Shown piece after piece: positions 54,027 to 63,200 of a DNA stretch of 64,000 bases. The first letter of the stretch is position 1; every line of letters starts with the position of its first letter. Source of the stretch: Microbacterium testaceum StLB037. Its GTDB lineage: Bacteria > Actinomycetota > Actinomycetes > Actinomycetales > Microbacteriaceae. Under the pieces are notes generated by a model that was given only the letters and a program-made list of their open reading frames with translations, ran no database searches and had not been told where the DNA came from. Location of the stretch: positions 609,428 through 673,427 of the forward strand of contig NZ_VTQH01000003.1 in NCBI RefSeq assembly GCF_008763945.1, in the 5' to 3' direction. A program made the position numbers and the translations under genes.

Positions 54027-54821
54027 GTGGGCGACGACGAAGACGGCGCGATCGCACGGGATCCGGCTCCGGCGGTGGGCCGCGGCATCCGGCTTCTCGG
54101 TCTGCTCGCCGACGCCGGGCGTGCGCTCACCCTCACCGAGCTCGCGGCGGGTCTCGGGTTGGCGAAGTCGTCGACGGCGAACCTCTGCCTGTCACTCGAA
54201 GCCGGCCGCATGATCGAGCGCGTGCCGCTGGGGTATCGCCTCGGTATCCGCACCGCCGAGCTGGGCGGTGCGTTCGCCGCTCAGTTCAACCAGGTCCGCG
54301 AGTTCTACGCGGTGTGCGAGACCTCACCCGTGCTCGCCACCGAGCTCGTGCAGGTCGCGGTGCTCGACGACGCCGACGCGCTCTATCTCGCCCGATACGA
54401 GGGGTCGCGGTCGGTGCGGCTGGGCACACCGCTCGGCTCGCGCCTTCCCGCGGCGCTGTCGGCGACGGGCCGGGCCCTGCTCATGACCCGTTCCGACGAT
54501 GACGTGCGCGCCCTGCTGTCGCACGGTCGGCCGCTGCCGAAGCTCACCGAGCACAGCACGGTCGACGTCGACGCGGTCATCGCGAAGCTGCGCGCCGCGC
54601 GCGAGCGAGGGTGGTCGGTCGACGAGGAGGAGTCCTTCCGCGGCATCGTCGGCGTCGCCGTACCTCTCGAGGGCTGGGCGCCGGGCGACCCGCAGCTGGC
54701 CCTGGGGGTCGGCATCCCGGTCGCGGATGCCACGGCGCAGCGCATCGCGCGCGTCGGCGCTGCTCTGCGCGAGGCGGCCACCGCCCTGACGAACCCGTTC
54801 AGCGCTGCGCGGAGGGCCTGA
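54027..54821 (+). CDS. IclR-family transcriptional regulator
   Basis: 264 residues. The N-terminal winged helix is VGRGIRLLGLLADAGRALTLTELAAGLGLAKSSTANL-like across residues 15-50, and the C-terminal ligand domain shows LGSRLPAALSATGRALL, GWSVDEEESFRGIVGVAVPL and ALGVGIPV. The GTG start has AGGAGG at good spacing. Flanked by hydroxy-acid dehydrogenases upstream and an MHS transporter plus FAH-family hydrolase downstream, with two similar dyads in their control regions, it is the probable regulator of this cluster. The effector is unknown. Confidence 0.92.
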   Translation: MGDDEDGAIARDPAPAVGRGIRLLGLLADAGRALTLTELAAGLGLAKSSTANLCLSLEAGRMIERVPLGYRLGIRTAELGGAFAAQFNQVREFYAVCETSPVLATELVQVAVLDDADALYLARYEGSRSVRLGTPLGSRLPAALSATGRALLMTRSDDDVRALLSHGRPLPKLTEHSTVDVDAVIAKLRAARERGWSVDEEESFRGIVGVAVPLEGWAPGDPQLALGVGIPVADATAQRIARVGAALREAATALTNPFSAARRA

Positions 54822-54866
54822 CCGCGATCCTCTCGCGGGGCGAGGGGATTCCCACGCCCGAAAGCT

Positions 54867-54882
54867 GTTCAACATATTGAAC
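54867..54882. promoter_or_regulatory. IclR-type operator before the MHS transporter gene
   Basis: GTTCAACATATTGAAC is a dyad with perfect 6-bp arms and a 4-bp centre. It shares GTTCA-N6-TGAAC with the dyad at 52859-52874. It lies 64 bp before the transporter start. Confidence 0.65.
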
Positions 54883-54946
54883 TCTGTCCACTCCGTTGGT
54901 ACAGTCGGCTTCGTCGCAAGACCCCAGCCGATCGAAGGAGATGGCC

Positions 54947-56356
54947 GTGACCACTTCATCCACCCCGACGCCGCAGCCGACGGATGATCCCGAATACGCC
55001 GCGAACCTGCGGCGGGCGACGCTCGCTTCGAGCATCGGCAGCGCGCTGGAGTACTTCGACTTCGCGCTCTACGGACTGTCGACGGCCTTGATCTTCAACG
55101 TCCTGTTCTTCTCGCAGGACAACCCCGCCCTCGCGACCGTCGCCGCTTTCGCCACCTACGGCGTCGGCTTCCTCGCCCGTCCCTTCGGTGGGCTGTTCTT
55201 CGGTGTCCTCGGCGACAAGCTGGGGCGCAAGTGGGTGCTCGTCATCACGATCCTGCTGATGGGCGGAGCGTCCACCGCCATCGGTCTGCTGCCCACCTAC
55301 GAGGCCGTCGGCATCCTCGCGCCGATCCTGCTCGTCATCATGCGTCTGCTCCAGGGGTTCGGTGCCGGAGCCGAGCAGGCCGGGGCGACCGTGCTCATGG
55401 CGGAGTACGCGCCGGTCAAGCGCCGCGGCTTCTTCTCGGCGCTGCCCTTCATCGGCATCCAGGCGGGAACCCTCCTCGCCGCCGTCGTGTTCAGCCTGAT
55501 CTCGCTGCTGCCCGAAGACCAGCTGCTCAGCTGGGGCTGGCGCGTGCCGTTCCTGGCCTCATTCGTGCTCATCCTCCTGGCGTTGTTCATCCGCATGCGC
55601 CTGCGCGAGACGCCGACCTTCATCGAGCTCGAGAAGAACGAGCAGATCGCCGATCGCCCCGTCCGCGACATCTTCACGCGGGGCCTCCCGGGCATCATCG
55701 TCGGAATCGGCCTGCGCATGGCCGAGAACGGCGGCTCCTACATGTTCAACACCCTCGCGCTGACCTTCTTCGTCGCTTCGGTGGGCGGTCAGGCCGACCG
55801 CAGCCTGCTCACCTGGGGTGTCACGCTCGGCTCGCTCATCGGCATCTTCTCGGTTCCGCTGACCGGGGCGCTGTCCGACCGCATGGGGCGCCGCACCGTC
55901 TACCGCATGGGCGCGCTGTTCATGCTCGTCTTCACCTTCCCGGCGTGGTGGTTGATCTCGCTCGGCAGCTACCCGATCACCATCGCCGCCATCGCGATCG
56001 GCATCGGCGTCGCGGTGAACTCGATGCTCGGACCCCAGTGCGCGATGCTCCCCGAGCTGTTCGGCAACCGTCACCGCTACCTCGGCGTCGCGATGGCCCG
56101 CGAGATCTCCGCGGTGCTCGCGGGTGGACTCGCCGGAGTCCTCGGCGCCTACATCATCGCCGTGAGCGGGGCGAACTGGCTGCTGCTGGCGATCTACATG
56201 GGAACGCTCGCGCTGATCACCACCGCCTCGACCTTCCTCGTCCCCGAGACGCTGCGCCGCGACCTCACCCGCATCGACGACGCCATCAAGGTGTCCCGCG
56301 AAGAGGCCGGAGAGGGCGTGGATGCCACGACCGTCACCGTCCGGACCATCCGATGA
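54947..56356 (+). CDS. Metabolite:H+ symporter (MHS family, MFS)
   Basis: 469 residues from the GTG at 54947, which has AAGGAG at ideal spacing; the ATG two codons earlier abuts that Shine-Dalgarno. Twelve membrane helices. MHS signatures are SSIGSALEYFDFALYGLSTAL, FLARPFGGLFFGVLGDKLGRK, RLLQGFGAGAEQAG and SDRMGRRTVYR. Relatives import shikimate, citrate, alpha-ketoglutarate, proline/betaine or aromatic acids. It is probably induced through the IclR dyad upstream and imports the acid that the neighbouring enzymes use. Confidence 0.92.
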   Translation: MTTSSTPTPQPTDDPEYAANLRRATLASSIGSALEYFDFALYGLSTALIFNVLFFSQDNPALATVAAFATYGVGFLARPFGGLFFGVLGDKLGRKWVLVITILLMGGASTAIGLLPTYEAVGILAPILLVIMRLLQGFGAGAEQAGATVLMAEYAPVKRRGFFSALPFIGIQAGTLLAAVVFSLISLLPEDQLLSWGWRVPFLASFVLILLALFIRMRLRETPTFIELEKNEQIADRPVRDIFTRGLPGIIVGIGLRMAENGGSYMFNTLALTFFVASVGGQADRSLLTWGVTLGSLIGIFSVPLTGALSDRMGRRTVYRMGALFMLVFTFPAWWLISLGSYPITIAAIAIGIGVAVNSMLGPQCAMLPELFGNRHRYLGVAMAREISAVLAGGLAGVLGAYIIAVSGANWLLLAIYMGTLALITTASTFLVPETLRRDLTRIDDAIKVSREEAGEGVDATTVTVRTIR

Positions 56357-56384
56357 CCCGCCGCGCCGGAGCAGGAGTCCGCCG

Positions 56385-57119
56385 ATGCTGATCGCCCGCA
56401 TCCGCACCGCGGACGGCCCGCGCACCGTCCGCGTCGATGGCGACCGGTTCGTGCCGATCGACGACCCCTACGCCGCATTCGCCTCTTCGGAGACGGTTCG
56501 GGATGCCGGCGACCCGGTATCCGGACGCCTGCTCGCGCCCTGCGTGCCCACGGTCCTCGTGGGCATCGCCCAGAACGGACCCGCCCACGTCTCGCCCGTG
56601 CAGGCCTGGCTCAAGAGCCCCCGCACCGTCGTGGGGCCCGAGGCCGCGGTGCGGCTGCGTCGCGACGCCGGGGTCACCGTCGCCGAGGCGGAGGTGGCCG
56701 TGGTGATCGGTCGCGACACGACGGGGCTGACGGCCGAGAACGCGCACGAATACGTGCTCGGGATCACGGCGGTCAACGACCTCTCGAGTCCCGATCGCGC
56801 GAGCGTCGACCCGCGCAACTTCGAGTCGAAGTCGGGCGCGGGCTATACGCCTCTCGGCCCCTGGATCGACACCGACCTGTCGCTCGACGACGATCTTCCG
56901 CTGTCCCTGAGCGCCGACGGTGCGGTGCGCGCCGAGACCTCGTCGGCGCGACTGCCCGTGTCCCTGAGGGAGTGCCTCGCCTACGTCGCCGGGTGGAGCA
57001 GGCTCGGACCGGGCGACGTCGTGATGACGGGCGCGCCGTTCTCGCAGGCTGCGATCGAGCCGGGGGAGAGCATCGAGGTCCGTGTCGCAGGTATGCGCCT
57101 GCTCACGCCGACGAGCTGA
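56385..57119 (+). CDS. Fumarylacetoacetate hydrolase (FAH) family protein
   Basis: 244 residues. FAH fold landmarks: LVGIAQNGPAH, KSPRTVVGP, the metal-ligand region EAEVAVVIGR (Glu residues), VLGITAVNDLSSPD (Asp), and PGDVVMTGAP. Family reactions include hydrolysis, decarboxylation or hydration of acyl-pyruvates and related keto acids. It lies 28 bp after the MHS transporter gene and is probably co-transcribed. GCAGGAG precedes the ATG. Confidence 0.88.
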   Translation: MLIARIRTADGPRTVRVDGDRFVPIDDPYAAFASSETVRDAGDPVSGRLLAPCVPTVLVGIAQNGPAHVSPVQAWLKSPRTVVGPEAAVRLRRDAGVTVAEAEVAVVIGRDTTGLTAENAHEYVLGITAVNDLSSPDRASVDPRNFESKSGAGYTPLGPWIDTDLSLDDDLPLSLSADGAVRAETSSARLPVSLRECLAYVAGWSRLGPGDVVMTGAPFSQAAIEPGESIEVRVAGMRLLTPTS

Positions 57120-57149
57120 GCCGTCCGCGGTTCACCGGGAGGCCCGTCG

Positions 57150-57275
57150 TCAGTGCTTCTTGTAGTTCGTGGTGCGGCCCATCGAGAAGAGGGCGCCGAC
57201 GGTGCCGATCAGGCCGAACGCGGCGATGCCGCCGATGACCCAGAGCACGACGTGAGAGAAGAAGCCGCTGTCCAT
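57150..57275 (-). CDS. Small single-pass membrane protein
   Basis: 41 residues: a short N-terminus (MDSGFFSHV), one hydrophobic helix (about 9-31, LWVIGGIAAFGLIGTVGAL) and a basic tail ending NYKKH. The ATG has a clear GGAGG at good spacing. Codon use and the short gap to neighbours support a real gene. The family is not recognised. It lies between FAH (convergent) and the divergent L25 leader. Confidence 0.7.
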   Translation of the reverse strand: MDSGFFSHVVLWVIGGIAAFGLIGTVGALFSMGRTTNYKKH

Positions 57276-57570
57276 GATGATCCTCCGGGTGGGTTGTGAC
57301 CGTTCGATCCTACCGTCGCCCCGGGGCTGCCTCCGCCCACCAGGAGGGGCCGGGTCGTGCTCGAGGTGGTCGCGCTGGTAGACTTCCGGGGAACTTCGGC
57401 GAGGGATGCCACCTCGTGCGCCGCACGGCGCGCAGGACATCCGTGATCGACGCAGTGATGCAGGCTCCCGGCTTTCCTCACGCGCTCGCGTTCGAGTCGA
57501 ATCCAGACCACACAAGTGCGGACACCGTCCGCTCATAAGCTGCGGGACACGAGCCCGCGAGGAGAACATC
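57276..57570 (+). promoter_or_regulatory. Long leader of rplY with two hairpins
   Basis: TAGACT (57381-57386) is the best -10 candidate, giving a leader of about 180 nt. GCGGAC-acc-GTCCGC (57518-57532) and GCGGG...CCCGC (about 57542-57558) precede the GAGGAG ribosome-binding site. No coding sequence is supported here. Confidence 0.35.
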
Positions 57571-58209
57571 ATGTCGGAAGACAACAAGGTCGTCGCGGAA
57601 CTCCGCGAGAACTTCGGCAAGGGCTTCGCCCGTCGCCTCCGCGCCGCGGGAAAGATCCCGGCCGTCATCTACGGTCACGGCACCGAGCCCCAGCACGTCG
57701 CGCTGCCGGGCCACCAGGTCGCCCTGCTCATCCGTCGCGCCAACGCGCTGCTCGACCTCGACATCGCGGGCAAGGGCCAGCTGGTCCTGGTCAAGGACGT
57801 CCAGAAGGACCCCGTGCGCCAGATCATCGAGCACATCGACCTCATCGTCGTGAAGAAGGGCGAGAAGGTCCAGGTCGACGTTCCCGTCATCATCACCGGC
57901 GAGCCCTTCTCGGGCACCGTGGCCATGCTCGACACCGCGTCGGTGTCGCTCGAGGTCGAGGCCACGCACATCCCGCAGAACATCGAGGTCGACGTCGAGG
58001 GCGCCGAGGACGGCACCCAGATCACCGCCGGTGACCTGAAGCTGCCCCAGGGCGCGACCCTCGTCACCGAGGCCGAGACCCTCATCGTGGGCGTCTCGAT
58101 CCCGCTCGACACCATCGCCGCCGACGAGGAGATCGCCGAGGCCGATGCCGAGGTCGCCGAGGAGCAGGCCGAAGAGGCCGAGTCGACCGAAGAGGGCGAC
58201 GACAAGTAA
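57571..58209 (+). CDS. rplY: 50S ribosomal protein L25 (Ctc form)
   Basis: 212 residues. The N-terminal L25 domain (VVAELRENFGKGFARRLRAAGKIPAVIYGHG region) binds 5S rRNA; a C-terminal TL5/CTC beta domain (KVQVDVPVIITGEPF ... QGATLVTEAETLIVGV) follows, then an acidic Glu/Ala tail. GAGGAGAACATC precedes the ATG. The 295-bp leader contains two hairpins: GCGGAC/GTCCGC (57518-57532), and GCGGG/CCCGC just before the Shine-Dalgarno, where L25 or 5S-like feedback could act. pth follows after a terminator-like hairpin, the usual rplY-pth order. Confidence 0.96.
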   Translation: MSEDNKVVAELRENFGKGFARRLRAAGKIPAVIYGHGTEPQHVALPGHQVALLIRRANALLDLDIAGKGQLVLVKDVQKDPVRQIIEHIDLIVVKKGEKVQVDVPVIITGEPFSGTVAMLDTASVSLEVEATHIPQNIEVDVEGAEDGTQITAGDLKLPQGATLVTEAETLIVGVSIPLDTIAADEEIAEADAEVAEEQAEEAESTEEGDDK

Positions 58210-58240
58210 TTCCCGCGGGCCGTCCGACGGTCCGTTCACG

Positions 58241-58270
58241 ACGAGGGGGCGCGGGTTCGCGTCCCCTCGT
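58241..58270 (+). terminator. Terminator after rplY
   Basis: ACGAGGGGGCGCG (58241-58253) pairs with CGCGTCCCCTCGT (58258-58270), one G-U, 4-nt loop, followed by TCGTTTC. It ends the rplY transcript before pth. Confidence 0.8.
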
Positions 58271-58338
58271 TCGTTTCTCCGCGGGGCGCTCCGCGTCGAC
58301 GTGCACGGTCCGCACTCGGACCCGGAAGGATGGATGCC

Positions 58339-58923
58339 ATGGCAGACACCTGGCTCATCGTGGGTCTCGGCAACCCCGGCCCGCGCTACGAGGCGACGCG
58401 CCACAACATCGGCCAGATGGTCGTCGACGAGCTCGCCGCCCGTCGTCGCGAGGCGTTCCGCGCGCACAAGGCGAACGCCCGCGTGGTTGAGACCTGGCTC
58501 CGGCCGGGCGCCGCGAAGCTCGTCCTGGCCAAGCCCAACAGCTTCATGAACGTCTCCGGGGGTCCGGCCGCGGGGCTGGCCCGCTTCTACGGAACCGATC
58601 CCGAGCGCATCATCGTCGTCCACGACGAACTCGACATCCCGTACGACACGATCAAGCTCAAGACCGGTGGCGGCCACGGGGGCCACAACGGCGTGCGCGA
58701 CATCGCGACGGCACTCGGTACGCCCGATTTCCCGCGGGTGCGGGTCGGGATCGGCCGACCGGTCGGCCGCCAGGACCCTGCGGACTGGGTCCTCGACCCC
58801 TTCAGCCCGACCGAGCGTCAGACCCTGCCGATTCTCGTCTCGGATGCCGCGGACGCGGTGGAGCTCCTGGTCGGCGAAGGCTTGATGGCCGCACAGCAGC
58901 GGTTCCACGCCCCCCGCGCCTGA
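58339..58923 (+). CDS. pth: Peptidyl-tRNA hydrolase
   Basis: 194 residues from the ATG at 58339 (GGAAGGA at 8 nt); an in-frame ATG at 58330 overlaps that site and is less likely. Active-site residues: Asn in [15 protein letters not shown], catalytic His of ATRHNIGQ, Asp of VVHDELDIP, and the [12 protein letters not shown] lid. It releases peptides from stalled peptidyl-tRNA. A hairpin follows its stop codon. Confidence 0.96.
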   Translation: MADTWLIVGLGNPGPRYEATRHNIGQMVVDELAARRREAFRAHKANARVVETWLRPGAAKLVLAKPNSFMNVSGGPAAGLARFYGTDPERIIVVHDELDIPYDTIKLKTGGGHGGHNGVRDIATALGTPDFPRVRVGIGRPVGRQDPADWVLDPFSPTERQTLPILVSDAADAVELLVGEGLMAAQQRFHAPRA

Positions 58924-58991
58924 GCCCTGCGCCTCGGGTCGGCGACTCGTCCGCGCCGGCCACGAGCGTGATCGCGGGCCCGGACGACGAA

Positions 58992-59019
58992 CGGCCCCGG
59001 TCCCGAGGGACCAGGGCCG
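58992..59019. terminator. Bidirectional terminator
   Basis: CGGCCCCGGTCCC (58992-59004) pairs with GGGACCAGGGCCG (59007-59019) with one mismatch and a 2-nt loop, between convergent pth and the DUF4190-like gene. Confidence 0.75.
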
Positions 59020-59034
59020 CACGGTGCGGGATGC

Positions 59035-59562
59035 TCACATACCGGAAGTCACGCCGACCGCGGCTCCCGCCGCCAGGGCGGAACCGACGACGATGCCACC
59101 GAGGACCGACAGGGCGATGGCACCGATCGCCCAGCCGCGGCCGCGGTTCTTGATCGCCGCGACGATGCCCTGGATGAAGCCCCACAGGCCGAGGATGCCG
59201 TAGACGGCGAACGCGACGACGCTCAGCAGGCCGAACAGCACCGTCGCCTGCTGGACGTCCGGCGGAAGCGTGTTGGGATCGATCTGCTGGCCGGCGTCGG
59301 CGTACGGCGCCAGGCTCGCGCTCTGGGTACCCGCGATGAAGGCGATGATCGAGCCGCCGACCACGCCGATCAGCGACACGACGAACGCGATGAGTCCGAG
59401 CCTTCTCGAGCCCTTCGGCTTTCCGGAAGCCGGGGCGACGTAGGCCGGGGCCGCCGGAGCGGGCTGGCCTGCGGGGGTGGTGCCGTACGCGTCGGCGCCG
59501 TAGGCGTCGCCGCGCGTGACGGGCTGCTGGTAGGGCTCGGGGGGCGGCGGTGTCGTGCTCAC
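59035..59562 (-). CDS. DUF4190-like membrane protein
   Basis: 175 residues. A Pro/Tyr/Gly-rich cytoplasmic start of about 50 residues (PPPPEPYQQP) is followed by three hydrophobic segments (LGLIAFVVSLIGVVGGSIIAF, ATVLFGLLSVVAFAVYGI, WAIGAIALSVLGGIVVGSALA). This layout, with a disordered Pro-rich head and a small helical bundle, is common in actinobacterial membrane proteins of unknown function. The GTG start follows AGGAG. It is downstream of a similar gene and may be co-regulated. Confidence 0.78.
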   Translation of the reverse strand: MSTTPPPPEPYQQPVTRGDAYGADAYGTTPAGQPAPAAPAYVAPASGKPKGSRRLGLIAFVVSLIGVVGGSIIAFIAGTQSASLAPYADAGQQIDPNTLPPDVQQATVLFGLLSVVAFAVYGILGLWGFIQGIVAAIKNRGRGWAIGAIALSVLGGIVVGSALAAGAAVGVTSGM

Positions 59563-59692
59563 GGAGTGCTCCTCTGGTCGTCGATGGGCGCGGCGCGCCG
59601 TCCCGGGAGTCTAGAAAGCCCCTGGGCCGTGGTGGCGGGGGGTGGACGCCCGCCCGTCCACTCGGTATCGCGGGCGGGGGTGCGGGGCGGGT

Positions 59693-60178
59693 TCAGACGG
59701 CGGAACCGCCGGTGGCGGCCCCGGCCAGCCCCGCCACGATGGCGACGAGCGTGAGCCCGGCGAAGATCGCCGGCCCGACGACGGCGATGACGAGCGCGGC
59801 GATGCCGGCACCCCGTCCCGACCGCCGGGCGATGGCGACGATCCCGAGCACCAGCGCGGTGAGACCGATCACCGTCCCCGACCAGAACGCGACTTCGCCC
59901 AGCAGCACCAGGTCGCGGACGGGCGAGAGGACCCGCCAATCGAAGCCGTTCGACGACATGGTGTCTAGTCCGGGGGCCGCTCCGCGCGCCGAGCGGAAGG
60001 CCGCGAACCCCCCGACAGCGGATGCCAGCACCGAGGCGACGACCGAGAGCGCGAGCGCCCAGGTGCCCAGGGGACGACCGCGGCGAGTCGACTCCGGGGG
60101 AGCGAGGAGCGTTCCGACGGGCGGCGCCGTATGAGGGGCGGCGAAGACCGGACCGTTCGGAGCGCTCGGGGTCGACAT
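59693..60178 (-). CDS. Membrane protein of unknown function
   Basis: 161 residues. A Pro-rich head is followed by three hydrophobic segments (GTWALALSVVASVLASAVGGF, VLLGEVAFWSGTVIGLTALVLGIVAI, IAALVIAVVGPAIFAGLTLVAIVAG). It resembles the next gene in layout and may be a distant paralogue. TAGGCT lies six bases before the ATG, pointing to a leaderless message divergent from mfd (82-bp gap). No motif suggests a function. Confidence 0.78.
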   Translation of the reverse strand: MSTPSAPNGPVFAAPHTAPPVGTLLAPPESTRRGRPLGTWALALSVVASVLASAVGGFAAFRSARGAAPGLDTMSSNGFDWRVLSPVRDLVLLGEVAFWSGTVIGLTALVLGIVAIARRSGRGAGIAALVIAVVGPAIFAGLTLVAIVAGLAGAATGGSAV

Positions 60179-60184
60179 GCGGCC

Positions 60185-60260
60185 AGCCTACGAGACACCG
60201 CGACGGTCGCCGTCTGTCCACCCCGACCCGATGTCGGAGGCCCCGCGTAAACTCTTCCGA
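60185..60260. promoter_or_regulatory. Divergent leaderless promoters of the membrane protein gene and mfd
   Basis: Minus: TAGGCT (60190-60185), 6 nt, ATG 60178. Plus: TAAACT (60248-60253), 7 nt, GTG 60261. Neither gene has a Shine-Dalgarno sequence at the chosen start. Confidence 0.5.
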
Positions 60261-63200
60261 GTGACAGTTCCCGGGATCGTTCGCGCCCTCGAGCAGGCTG
60301 AGTCGTACCGTGAAGCCGCTTCGGCGGCTTCTTCCGACCTGTCTCTCTCCCTCGTCGACGGACTCGACGCCCCCGTCATCGCGGGCCTCGTCGAGCGCCG
60401 CCGGTCGGCGGGTGAGCCCGGCGCCGTATTGGTGATCGCCCCCACCGGCCGACGAGCCGAGTCCCTCGGACCGGCTCTGGATGCCGTCCTCCCTGGCGCG
60501 CAGGTTCTGCATTTCCCCGCGTGGGAGACGTTGCCGCACGAGCGTCTCAGCCCGAGTCCCGAGACGGTCGGCCGTCGCCTCGACGTCCTGCGCCGCATCG
60601 CGGCCTGGGACGGTACCGCACCCCTCGTCGTGACCGCCTCGGTCCGCAGCGCCCTGCAGCCCTTGGCCCCCGGCCTCGGCGATGTCGAACCGGTCGAGCT
60701 CGCCGTCGGCGGGCGCGGCCTCGAACTCGAGGCCGTCATCCTGCGGCTGGTCGAACTCGCGTACCACCGGGTCGACATGGTGTCGCGTCGCGGCGAGTTC
60801 GCCGTGCGTGGGGGCATCCTCGATGTGTTCCCTCCGGTCGCCGATCACCCCTATCGCGTCGAATTCTTCGGCGACGAGGTCGATCAGATCCGCTCGTTCT
60901 CGGTCGCCGACCAACGATCCCTCCCCGGTGAGGTCAGCGCGGTGACGCTCGTACCCAGCCGCGAGCTGCTGCTCACGGCCGAGGTGCGTGAGCGCGCGGC
61001 AGAGCTCCGAGACGGCTACCCCGGGCTCCGGCAGCTGCTGGAGAAGATGGCCGAGGGCATTCCCGCCGAGGGCATGGAATCCCTCATCCCGGTGCTGATC
61101 GACGACCTCATCACCCTGATCGACTACCTTCCGGGCGGCAGCGCCGTCGCCCTCGTCGATCCCGAACGCTCGCTGGCCCGTGCCACGACGCTCGGAGACA
61201 CCAACCGCGAGTTCCTCGAGGCGGCCTGGTCGGCGGCCACGGCGGGGGCGGACACCCCGGTCGACCTCGGCTCGGGCGATTTCGTCACCCTCGACGACCT
61301 GCGCGAGAAGGCCAGCGGTCGCGGCGGCGTCTGGTGGCGGCTCAGTGCCTTCGATTCCGGGGCCGCGGATGCCGCGGACGAGGGTCTCGTCACCGGTGAC
61401 GACTCCGCCCACCGGATCAAGGCCGACCCCGTTCCGTCCTTCCAGGGCAATGTCGAAGGGGCCACCGCTCACGTCGGCGCTCTGCTCGGCGACGGCTGGT
61501 CGGTCGTCGTCACGGCATCCGGCCCGGGCATGGTCGACCGTGCGCGCGACGTGCTGTCCGAGCGCGGGATCGCAGCCCGTCGCGTCGACGACGTGCGCCT
61601 GGCCCCCGAGAGCGGCGTGGCGCACGTGGTCTGCGCCCCGCTCGAGCGCGGCTTCCAACTGGTCGAGGCGAAGTTCGCGGTCATCACCGAGACCGAGTTC
61701 TACGGCCGCTCGGTGAGTGGCGACAACCGCGGCGTCAAGAAGCTCGCCTCGCGTCGGCGCAACGTTGTCGACCCCCTCCAGCTCAAGCCCGGCGATGCCG
61801 TCGTGCACGCCACCCACGGCATCGGCAAGTTCATCGAGCTCACGCAGCGCGAGGTATCCAGCGGCGGCCGCAACGCGGTGAAGACGACGAAGGAATACCT
61901 CGTCCTCGAGTACGCCCCGGCCAAGCGCGGCTACCCGGGCGATAAGCTCTTCGTCCCCACCGACCAGCTCGACCTCCTGTCGAAGTACGTCGGTGGCGAG
62001 GCACCCACTCTGTCGAAGATGGGCGGGAGCGACTGGGCCGCCGCGAAGGGCCGAGCCCGCAAGGCCGTTCGCGACATCGCGGTCGAACTGGTGAAGCTGT
62101 ACTCGGCGCGCATGGCGTCCAAGGGTTACGCCTTCGGCCCCGACACCCCGTGGCAGCGCGAACTCGAAGAGGCCTTCCCCTTCGCCGAGACGCAGGACCA
62201 GCTGCAGACGATCGACGAGATCAAGGCCGACATGGAGAAGCCGATCCCCATGGACCGCCTGCTCTCGGGCGACGTCGGCTTCGGCAAGACCGAGGTCGCC
62301 GTGCGCGCCGCCTTCAAGGCGATCCAGGACGGCAAGCAGGTCGCCATGCTCGTGCCGACCACGCTGCTGGTGAAACAGCACCTCGAGACGTTCGCCGAGC
62401 GCTTCGCCGGTTTCCCGGTGACGGTGCGACCGTTGTCGCGGTTCCAGAGCGACAAAGAGGTCAAGGCAACCCTCGCCGGCCTCACCGACGGAACCGTCGA
62501 CATGGTGATCGGAACCCACCGCATCCTGACGGAGAAGGTCGTCTTCAAAGACCTCGGGCTCATGATCATCGACGAAGAGCAGCGCTTCGGTGTCGAGCAC
62601 AAGGATCAATTGAAGAAGCTGAAGACGAACGTCGACATCCTCGCGATGAGCGCCACGCCGATCCCGCGCACCCTCGAGATGGCCGTCACCGGCATCCGCG
62701 AGATGTCGACCTTGGCGACCCCGCCCGAGGACCGGCATCCGATTCTGTCGTACGTCGGGCCGCGCAACGACAAGCAGATCGCCGCGGCGATCCGCCGCGA
62801 GCTGCTGCGCGAGGGCCAGGTCTTCTACGTGCACAACCGGGTGTCCTCGATCCAGCGAGTGGCTGCCCAGCTGGCCGAACTCGTGCCGGAGGCCCGCATT
62901 GTGGTGGCCCACGGCCAGATGGGGGAGCACGCCCTCGAACAGGTGGTTGACGACTTCTGGGAACGTCGCGCCGACGTCCTCGTGTCGACCACCATCATCG
63001 AGACCGGCCTCGACATCTCGAATGCGAACACGATCATCATCGACCGCGCCGACAAGTACGGCCTCTCGCAGCTGCACCAGCTGCGCGGCCGTGTGGGACG
63101 CGGCCGCGACCGCGCGTACGCGTACTTCCTCTACGACGAGATGAAGCCGCTGTCCGAGACCGCCGCCGACCGCCTCGAGACCATCGCCGTCAACAACGAT

